DNA of 19,961 nt from Pseudomonadota bacterium. Its GTDB lineage: Bacteria > Pseudomonadota > Gammaproteobacteria > Steroidobacterales > Steroidobacteraceae. The notes beneath the pieces were generated by a model that was not told the origin of the DNA, ran no database searches, and saw only the letters and a program-made list of their open reading frames with translations. Both the position numbers and the translations under genes were made by a program. Location of the stretch: NCBI GenBank assembly GCA_023428645.1, contig JAEYXD010000212.1, positions 1 through 19,961 of the forward strand. The letters are read 5' to 3'. Positions 13,862 to 19,961 of the stretch are shown here, piece after piece (within the stretch, counting starts at the first letter, position 1; each line of letters opens with the position of its first letter).

Positions 13862-14536
13862 ATGAATCGAGCCGAAACATTGGAGCAGCTTGCACGCCTG
13901 TGCCGCCGCGAGGGCGCGGTGCCACCGGCGGTCCATGCCACCGGCTGCGCGGAGCTCGATGCCGTATTGCCTCACGGCGGCTGGCAATCGGGAACGATCG
14001 TCGAGCTCATGCCTGCACAAACCGGCATCGGAGAGCTGCAGCTCTTGATGCCGGCGCTTGCCCGCATCTCGAACGCCGATAGCCACGTCGCGCTCATCGC
14101 GCCGCCATACATTCCCTTCCCCTCTGCCCTGCAACAGCACGGCGTTCTGCTCGAGCGCTTGCTGATCGTGAACGCCGCAAAGAATGCGGATGCGTTGTGG
14201 GCCGCGGAGCAGACATTGCGCTGCAAGTCCTTTGGCGCCGTCGTCGCGTGGCCGGAAACGATCAAGGATCGCGATGTGCGGCGACTGCAATTGGCCGCCG
14301 AGGCGGGGCGCAGCGTCGGCTTCCTGTATCGACCTTCCGCCGCGGCGATCGATGCATCGCCGGCCGCGGTGCGATTGAAATTGCAGCGCGAGGCCAGCGG
14401 TCGCTTGCAGCTCGATGTAGTGAAGTGTCGCGGCGCACGCAGCGGCTTTTCACTCGTGATCGGCGGTTCGCGCTTAGCGGGTGAGGATATGCCCTCGCGC
14501 GCAGCCGACCCTCTGGCACGAGCCGCACACCGCTAA
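13862..14536 (+). CDS. imuA: ImuA, translesion synthesis accessory protein (RecA-like fold)
   Basis: A 224-residue protein of the ImuA/SulA-related RecA-like superfamily. It has the N-terminal HATGCAELDAVLPHGGWQSGTIVEL segment characteristic of ImuA, with a P-loop-like region that lacks a canonical GKT (AQTGIGELQ instead). Later parts (HVALIAPPYIPFPSAL, CKSFGAVVAWPE) also fit the family. ImuA works with ImuB and DnaE2 in SOS-induced mutagenic bypass, probably as a recruiter or regulator of the complex. The gene begins 15 bases after the lexA stop. GTG 13859 and ATG 13862 are adjacent in-frame start options; ATG is taken here and neither has a strong ribosome-binding site. The gene is followed by imuB after 21 bases. 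Family assignment rests on motif memory plus the very specific gene order. Confidence 0.88.
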   Translation: MNRAETLEQLARLCRREGAVPPAVHATGCAELDAVLPHGGWQSGTIVELMPAQTGIGELQLLMPALARISNADSHVALIAPPYIPFPSALQQHGVLLERLLIVNAAKNADALWAAEQTLRCKSFGAVVAWPETIKDRDVRRLQLAAEAGRSVGFLYRPSAAAIDASPAAVRLKLQREASGRLQLDVVKCRGARSGFSLVIGGSRLAGEDMPSRAADPLARAAHR

Positions 14537-14557
14537 CGTCCACGGTGACTTCCCGCC

Positions 14558-15994
14558 ATGCTCTGGCTGTGCATTTCCCTGCCCCAATTGCCTCTGGAGT
14601 CCTTGCGTCCGGATGCGAGCGAGGAGCTGACCGTCGTCACGGATTGCGAAGCGAACGCGCGCTGGATCATCTGCTGCAACGCTGCCGCGGAACGAGCAGG
14701 TTTGCAGGTCGCGATGAGCTATACGACCGCGCTCGCGATTCGCAGCGAGATCAGGATGCTGGAGCGCAAACCGCTTGCGGAAAAGGCGGCGCTCGATCGA
14801 CTAGCTGCGTGGGCGTATCAGTTTTCCAGCACGGTCATCATCGGCGAGGCGCCGCTCGAGCTGCGGCGCGCCCGCACGGCAGCCTTGTGGCTCGAGATCG
14901 GCGCGAGCCTGAAACTATTCGGCGGCTTTCGCGCCTTGATCGAACAGCTCGAAGCCGCGCTCGCGCAGCTGCAATACACCTATCAGCTCGGCATCGCGCC
15001 CACGCTCGAAGGGGCGGCCTTGCTGGCGCGCGCCGGGATTCGCATCGCATTGACGACGACTCAAGCACTGTACGCGCGCGTTCGGCAGCTGCCGGTGAGC
15101 ACGCTCGCGATTGCGACCGAGATCGCCGAGCAGCTGCACATCGTCGGCATTCGCACGATCGGTGCAACGCTGGAAGTGCCGCGGGAGGCCATCGCCAAGC
15201 GCTTCGGTCCGCAGACGAGCCGCTACCTCGATCGCCTCGTCGGGCTTGCGCCCGATCCGCGCGAGGCCTTCAAGCTGCCGCCGACCTATGCCGCGCGCTT
15301 CGAATTCGGCTTCGAGGTAGCGAATACCGAGGCGCTGCTGTTCCCTGTTCGACGCATGCTGCGCGAGTTCGCCGGCTTTCTCATCGCGCGCGATACGGCG
15401 ACGCAACGGTTTCGCTTGACGTTCTTGCATCGCGAGGGGGCGCCGACGGAGCTGACGATCGGCATGTCGACGCCGGAGCGCAACAGCGAACGCTTTTTCG
15501 CGCTCGTGCGAGAGCAGCTCGAGCGCGTGACATTGCCGGGACCGACATGCGAGCTGGCGCTGTCAGCGCATGAGTTCGCGGCTCCGACGGCTCTGCAAAC
15601 CGATTTGTTGACCGGCACGGTGGAGCAAGGGGAGACGCTGTCGCACACGATCGATCGACTCACCGCCCGGCTCGGCGACGATCAGGTGTATGGCATTCGG
15701 ACCGTCCCGGACCATCGCCCCGAGATGAGCTGGAAGACCGTGCCACCCGACGCGCCTCTTGGCGCCCAGCATCGCTTTGCGGATCGACCGCTATGGCTGC
15801 TGCCAGAACCCAAGCTGCTGCAGAGCTCCGCTCTACCGATGCATTCAGGGCCTGAGCGGATCGAGAGCGGCTGGTGGGATGATAACGACGTGCAACGCGA
15901 CTACTACATCGTGCGCACGAACGTCGGCGCGAACTTGTGGGTGTTTCGCGACCAGCGCGATTCCAATTGGTATCTGCATGGGTTCTGGTCATGA
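14558..15994 (+). CDS. imuB: ImuB, inactive Y-family polymerase-like mutasome hub
   Basis: A 478-residue protein related to Y-family DNA polymerases. The N-terminus (MLWLCISLPQLPLESL) stands where DinB-type enzymes have the metal-binding Asp (D8 in HIDMDAFF), and that acidic residue is absent. This is the family hallmark of ImuB as a non-catalytic hub. Little-finger-like sequence follows (about 240-340). The C-terminal block GPERIESGWWDDNDVQRDYY and WYLHGFWS is characteristic of ImuB. It is expected to bridge DnaE2, ImuA and the beta clamp at lesions. No clamp-binding motif was identified with confidence. The stop codon overlaps the dnaE2 start (ATGA, 4 bases), giving coupled translation and a fixed ratio of the two proteins. 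Confidence 0.92.
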   Translation: MLWLCISLPQLPLESLRPDASEELTVVTDCEANARWIICCNAAAERAGLQVAMSYTTALAIRSEIRMLERKPLAEKAALDRLAAWAYQFSSTVIIGEAPLELRRARTAALWLEIGASLKLFGGFRALIEQLEAALAQLQYTYQLGIAPTLEGAALLARAGIRIALTTTQALYARVRQLPVSTLAIATEIAEQLHIVGIRTIGATLEVPREAIAKRFGPQTSRYLDRLVGLAPDPREAFKLPPTYAARFEFGFEVANTEALLFPVRRMLREFAGFLIARDTATQRFRLTFLHREGAPTELTIGMSTPERNSERFFALVREQLERVTLPGPTCELALSAHEFAAPTALQTDLLTGTVEQGETLSHTIDRLTARLGDDQVYGIRTVPDHRPEMSWKTVPPDAPLGAQHRFADRPLWLLPEPKLLQSSALPMHSGPERIESGWWDDNDVQRDYYIVRTNVGANLWVFRDQRDSNWYLHGFWS

Positions 15995-18900
15995 GTTGCC
16001 GTTATGCAGAGCTTCATTGCGTCAGCAACTTCACGTTCCTGCGCGGCGCCTCGCATCCGAGCGAGCTGATCTACGAAGCCTGCAGGCTCGGCTACTCGGC
16101 GCTCGCATTGACCGACGAGTGTTCGATGGCCGGTGTGGTACGCGCGCACGATGCGGCGAAAGAGCGCAACTTCAAGCTCATCGTCGGCGCGGAATTTCGC
16201 ACGACCGATGGCTTTCATGTCGTCCTGCTCGCACCTTCGCAACAGGCCTACGCGCAGATTTGCACGCTCATCACGCTCGCTCGCCGCGATGCGCCCAAGG
16301 GCCAATATCAGCTCACGCGCTCGCAATTCGAAGGCGGCCTTTCCGAGTGCCTTGCGCTATGGGTGCCGGGAGCCGATCCGACCGCATCGCAAGCAGCTTG
16401 GCTGCAGCGGTTTTTTTCAGGGCGTGCTTGGATCGCCGTCGAGCTGCATCGGGGCGCGAACGACGCGAAGCGGCTCGATTCTTTGCGGCAACTCGGGCAA
16501 CGAACGGGACTTCCGCTCGTGGCGAGCGGTGACGTACACATGCATGTTCGGCAGCGGCGAGCCCTGCAAGACACGGTGACCGCGATTCGCCATGGCTGCA
16601 CTCTTGCGCACACGGGCCACAAGCTCTTTCCGAATGGGGAGCGCCATTTGCGGGAGATCGCCGAGTTGGAAACGCTCTATCCGGTCGAGCTGCTCGAGGA
16701 ATCGGCGAGGATCGCGGAGCGCTGTACGTTCTCCTTGAGCAGCCTGCAATACCGCTATCCGAACGAGCTCGTGCCGCGAGGCCTGACGGCGTCCGAGCAC
16801 CTGCGCAATCTCGTCGAGGCCGGGGTTCGTTATCGATGGCCGAACGGTTGTTCGGAGCGGGTCCGCGGCATGATCGAAAAGGAGCTCGCCTTGATCAGCG
16901 AGCTCGAGTACGAGCATTTCTTCCTCACCGTTCACGACATCGTCGAGAAGGCTCGCGAGCTTGCGATCCTGTGCCAAGGGCGGGGTTCTGCAGCGAACTC
17001 CGTCGTCTGCTATGCGCTGCGCATCACGGAAGTCAGCCCGGATCTGATCAATACCTTGTTCGAGCGTTTTTTGAGCAAGGAACGCAACGAGCCGCCGGAT
17101 ATCGACGTCGATTTCGAGCACGAGCGGCGCGAGGAGATCATCCAGTACGTCTATGAGAAGTACGGGCGCTCGCGCGCGGCGCTCGCAGCGACCGTCATCA
17201 CCTATCAGACGCGCAGCGCGGTGCGAGACGTCGGCAAGGCTTTGGGACTGCCGCTCGATATCATCGATCGAATCACCAGATCGCACGCTTACTGGGACAA
17301 ATGGGAAGTCTTCCAGGAGAACCTGGCGAAGCAGGGATTGCAGCTCGACAGCGAAGTCGTCCGGAAGTTGTGTGCACTCGTGCAGGAGATCAAGCATTTC
17401 CCGCGTCACCTGTCGCAGCACGTCGGTGGTTTCGTGATTTCCGAGGAGCCGGTGAGCACGCTCGTGCCAATGGAAAATGCCGCCATGCCCGAGCGCACGA
17501 TCATCCAATGGGACAAGAACGACCTCGAATCGCTCGGCCTGCTGAAGGTCGACGTACTGGCGCTTGGGATGCTCACGGCTCTGCGCAAGACATTCGAACT
17601 GGTGAAGAAAACGGACGGCTTTCCGGCGCGAATGGACCAGATCGCGGACGACGACCCTGCCACCTACGAAATGATCCAGGCCGGCGATACGGTCGGGGTC
17701 TTCCAGATCGAATCGAGGGCGCAGATGAGCATGCTGCCGCGCCTGAAACCCAAGAACTACTATGACCTCGTGATCGAAATCGCGATCGTGCGGCCTGGCC
17801 CGATCGAAGGCGGAATGGTTCATCCGTACCTGAAACGGCGAAACATGAAGCCGGAAGACATCGAATATCCGAGCGAGAAACTGAAACCGATTCTGGAGAA
17901 GACGCTGGGTGTTCCGATCTTTCAGGAACAAGTCATGCAGATCGCGATCGTCGCGGCGGGGTTTTCACCGGGCGAGGCCGATGCGCTTCGCCGCGCAATG
18001 GGCGCCTGGCAACGGAGCGGAAAGATGCACTTCTACAAAGATCGGCTGCTGCAGGGAATGAAGGAGCGCGGCTACTCGGACGAATTCGCGGCGCAGATCT
18101 ATAAACAGATCGAGGGTTTTGGCGAGTATGGCTTTCCGGAATCCCACTCGGCCTCCTTCGCGCTGCTCACCTACCAATCGAGCTGGCTGAAATGCCATCG
18201 GCCGGCGGCGTTTTTCGCGGGGCTGATCAATAGCCAACCGATGGGGTTTTATCAGCCAGCGCAGCTGCTGGAGCAAGCGAAGCGGCAGAACGTCGCCGTC
18301 CTGCCCGTGGACGTGACGCTGAGCGATTGGGATTGCACGCTCGAGCGCACTGCCGGCGCTGGTCCTCTTGCGATTCGGCTCGGCATGCGCGTGATTCGAG
18401 GGCTACGGAAAGAGGATGCGCGGCAGATCGTAGCAGCCCGCGGCCACGCAGCTTTTCGCTCGATCGCGGATCTCAGTCACCGCGCGGGGTTGTCCCGTCG
18501 CGCGATGCGTGCGCTCGGAATCAGCGGCGCCCTGCGCACCTTGTCGACTCATCGCAACGTGGCGCTATGGACGGTGCTCGGCAACGATCATTCGCGCGAC
18601 TTGGTGGCGGGAATTCCGATGGAGGAGCGCGCCGCGCGTCTGCCGCGCCCGACCGAGTGGGAAGAGATGCTGCATGACTATCGACAAATGCGGCTGACGA
18701 CGGGACGGCATCCACTCGCGCTGTTGCGTCCGCGCTTGCGTGCGATCGGCGTGTCGTGCCGGGCCGAGCTCGACAGGAAACGCAGCGGCAGCACGGTGCG
18801 CGTCTGCGGGCTCGTTACGCACCTTCAGCATCCGCAAACCTCCAAGGGCGTCATCTTCGGATCGTTGGAGGATGAGACCGGGATCAACAACATCATCATC

Positions 18901-19071
18901 TGGCCTGCGGTGTTCGATGAATACCGCGACCGGATCCTGCAGGCGAACCTGATGCAAGTGATCGGCGAGCTGCAAAGTCAGGATGGCGTCTTGCACGTTG
19001 TCGCTCACCAGGTCGTCGACATGACGGACTGGCTGCGGGCGGTTCCGAGGAACTCGCGCGACTTTCATTGA
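15991..19071 (+). CDS. dnaE2: DnaE2, error-prone DNA polymerase III alpha subunit
   Basis: A 1026-residue C-family polymerase, the catalytic member of the ImuA/ImuB/DnaE2 mutasome. Domains in order: an N-terminal PHP domain (about 1-200; AELHCVSNFTFLRGASHP, and TDECSMAGVVRAH where replicative DnaE has TDH-type metal ligands); the palm with the catalytic aspartates in PPDIDVDFEHERREE (D370 and D372); fingers; and a thumb/duplex-binding region with GEYGFPESHSASFALLTYQSSWLK. A C-terminal OB-fold follows (about 934-1012; STVRVCGLVTHLQHPQTSKG). DnaE1 is longer (about 1160 residues) and carries a tau-binding tail that is absent here. The frame opens at 15937, but ATG 15991 overlaps the imuB stop and opens the PHP domain. 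Expected role: SOS-induced mutagenic bypass. No terminator was seen directly after the stop, and nothing was recognised in 19072-19212. Confidence 0.96.
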   Translation: MSCRYAELHCVSNFTFLRGASHPSELIYEACRLGYSALALTDECSMAGVVRAHDAAKERNFKLIVGAEFRTTDGFHVVLLAPSQQAYAQICTLITLARRDAPKGQYQLTRSQFEGGLSECLALWVPGADPTASQAAWLQRFFSGRAWIAVELHRGANDAKRLDSLRQLGQRTGLPLVASGDVHMHVRQRRALQDTVTAIRHGCTLAHTGHKLFPNGERHLREIAELETLYPVELLEESARIAERCTFSLSSLQYRYPNELVPRGLTASEHLRNLVEAGVRYRWPNGCSERVRGMIEKELALISELEYEHFFLTVHDIVEKARELAILCQGRGSAANSVVCYALRITEVSPDLINTLFERFLSKERNEPPDIDVDFEHERREEIIQYVYEKYGRSRAALAATVITYQTRSAVRDVGKALGLPLDIIDRITRSHAYWDKWEVFQENLAKQGLQLDSEVVRKLCALVQEIKHFPRHLSQHVGGFVISEEPVSTLVPMENAAMPERTIIQWDKNDLESLGLLKVDVLALGMLTALRKTFELVKKTDGFPARMDQIADDDPATYEMIQAGDTVGVFQIESRAQMSMLPRLKPKNYYDLVIEIAIVRPGPIEGGMVHPYLKRRNMKPEDIEYPSEKLKPILEKTLGVPIFQEQVMQIAIVAAGFSPGEADALRRAMGAWQRSGKMHFYKDRLLQGMKERGYSDEFAAQIYKQIEGFGEYGFPESHSASFALLTYQSSWLKCHRPAAFFAGLINSQPMGFYQPAQLLEQAKRQNVAVLPVDVTLSDWDCTLERTAGAGPLAIRLGMRVIRGLRKEDARQIVAARGHAAFRSIADLSHRAGLSRRAMRALGISGALRTLSTHRNVALWTVLGNDHSRDLVAGIPMEERAARLPRPTEWEEMLHDYRQMRLTTGRHPLALLRPRLRAIGVSCRAELDRKRSGSTVRVCGLVTHLQHPQTSKGVIFGSLEDETGINNIIIWPAVFDEYRDRILQANLMQVIGELQSQDGVLHVVAHQVVDMTDWLRAVPRNSRDFH

Positions 19072-19212
19072 GATGAGAGGGAATGCGCGGCGCAGCGCGG
19101 AAGATGTGGAGCGGCGAAGCACATGACCTCGCATCGCTGCGCGTCGAGCAGTGCTTAATTGAGAAATGATGCGGAAGAAAGGCCGAGACCCGCCGCTTCT
19201 TCGGGACGAGGC

Positions 19213-19398
19213 TCAACCCGCTCGAGGATGTGCAAAGGAATCGAGCTCGCGATGGGCGAACTGACTCTTCGTCATGGCTTTGTGGAGATCCCGGGCGGCC
19301 CCCGCGCGTTCACGGCGCGACTTATTGATCGCGGCCTTCGCGACAGCAACATCGATGATTTGAGCGCGAACGAAGCGACGCCGTTCTTGAGTATTCAT
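19213..19398 (-). CDS. Small basic hypothetical protein downstream of the rRNA operon
   Basis: A 61-codon ORF. Its ATG at 19398 has AGGAG five bases upstream, the best Shine-Dalgarno spacing for a small ORF in this window. The product is strongly basic and helix-prone (runs such as RRRFVRAQ, INKSRRER and KAMTKSQF), with no cysteine pairs, signal peptide or membrane helix. I do not recognise a family. It lies on the same strand as the rRNA genes, about 40 bases beyond their terminator, so it would need read-through or its own promoter. Third-position GC (about 59% by hand count) is lower than expected for a genome this GC-rich. It could be a true small protein, a fragment of a lost gene, or chance. 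Confidence 0.4.
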   Translation of the reverse strand: MNTQERRRFVRAQIIDVAVAKAAINKSRRERAGAARDLHKAMTKSQFAHRELDSFAHPRAG

Positions 19399-19441
19399 GG
19401 CTACTCCTGGCTCGACGTTAACCGCGGACCTCGATGCGCAA

Positions 19442-19471
19442 AAAGCCCCAGCGGAATCCCGCTGGGGCTTT
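19442..19471 (-). terminator. Intrinsic terminator of the rRNA operon
   Basis: A perfect 13-bp stem (core AGCCCCAGCGG and its complement) with a 4-base loop. On the minus strand the hairpin ends in a run of five T. It lies 55 bases beyond the 5S 3' end. The plus strand has only three T after the stem, so termination of dnaE2 transcripts from the other side would be weaker. Confidence 0.85.
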
Positions 19472-19526
19472 CGGCATCAAGCAGAGATGGTGCTTTGCAG
19501 CGACGACATCTCCATCAAATTTAAGA

Positions 19527-19643
19527 TCCTGGCAGTGACCTACTCTTGCATGCCCGAAGGGCAAACTACCATCGGCGCACAGCGTTTTCACTTCCGAGTT
19601 CGAAATGGGATCGGGTGGTTCCCGCTTGCTATTGCCGCCAGGA
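19527..19643 (-). rRNA. rrf: 5S ribosomal RNA
   Basis: The minus strand begins TCCTGGCGGCAATAGC and ends CACTGCCAGGA. The closing helix TCCTGGC/GCCAGGA pairs perfectly. Conserved internal blocks are present: CCCGATCCCATTTCGAACTC, GAAGTGAAA, GCGCCGATGGTAGT and GCAAGAGTAGG. The length is about 117 bases. Exact ends may differ by one or two bases. It follows the 23S gene after a spacer of about 145 bases (19644-19788) in which no tRNA was found. Confidence 0.95.
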
Positions 19644-19788
19644 AAACTGGCTCACGTCGCGGTCGATCTCTCTTGCGAGCTATCCACCGCACCTGAATTC
19701 GAAAGTTGTTCGACGCACTGTCGCATTGAGTAATCAACGACACCATACACACCGACTTCAAACGTCGGTCAAGCGCATTGGGTGTTAT

Positions 19789-19961
<173 letters not shown>

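Noticed and set aside
12983..14290. Minus-strand frame (435 codons) opposite lexA and imuA
   Set aside because: It covers the lexA operator and two genes with strong family motifs on the plus strand; the composition is that of a shadow frame.
16417..17931. Long minus-strand frame (504 codons) opposite dnaE2
   Set aside because: A shadow of GC-rich coding sequence; the plus strand encodes clear DnaE2 motifs through the whole interval.
19159..19524. Plus-strand frame of 121 codons after dnaE2
   Set aside because: A TTG start without a ribosome-binding site, and it runs through the rRNA terminator hairpin.
19644..19788. Possible tRNA in the 23S-5S spacer
   Set aside because: No cloverleaf arms or CCA-proximal T-loop sequence were recognised.

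Overview
The window looks like chromosomal DNA from a GC-rich proteobacterium. The lexA-imuA-imuB-dnaE2 order, sigma-54 promoters, XrtA/PEP-CTERM-style exopolysaccharide (EPS) export proteins and the 23S/5S sequences fit a gammaproteobacterium related to Xanthomonadales, Nevskiales or Steroidobacterales. That placement is an inference from gene content, not a phylogeny.

Left part (1-11973): envelope polysaccharide genes. A truncated flippase-like membrane protein (1-591) converges on a four-gene minus-strand operon. In order of transcription that operon encodes an outer-membrane export protein (4414-4983), an outer-membrane beta-barrel (3227-4414), a Wzz-type co-polymerase (1572-3224) and a bacterial tyrosine kinase (665-1531). 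A plus-strand pair of polyprenyl-phosphate-type family 2 glycosyltransferases follows (5240-7357); the second has lost its DxD metal site. A second minus-strand group holds an AlgD-like nucleotide-sugar dehydrogenase (10261-11676), a family 4 glycosyltransferase overlapping it (8984-10264), and a HAD/HerA-like two-domain protein whose key catalytic residues are substituted (7365-8831). Divergent from this group is a sigma-54 activator with no sensor domain (11974-13026).

Four good matches to the sigma-54 -24/-12 consensus, all with exact GG-N10-GC geometry, lie in the gene-free gaps upstream of these genes. Two of them face each other and share one palindromic TGCA as their -12 element (5072-5099), between the export operon and the glycosyltransferase pair. 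The polysaccharide locus therefore looks like a sigma-54 regulon with its own local activator, and the shared promoter could act as a direction switch.

Middle to right (13027-19071): an SOS mutagenesis cassette. A perfect dyad (13118-13139) precedes lexA, imuA, imuB and dnaE2. The last two genes overlap by 4 bases. The products are a self-cleaving repressor and the ImuA/ImuB/DnaE2 translesion mutasome.

Right end (19072-19961): the 3' end of a minus-strand rRNA operon, with the 23S 3' end, 5S rRNA and a strong intrinsic terminator. Beyond the terminator is a small minus-strand ORF of 61 codons with a good ribosome-binding site and unknown function. No tRNA, insertion sequence, phage gene or CRISPR array was seen.
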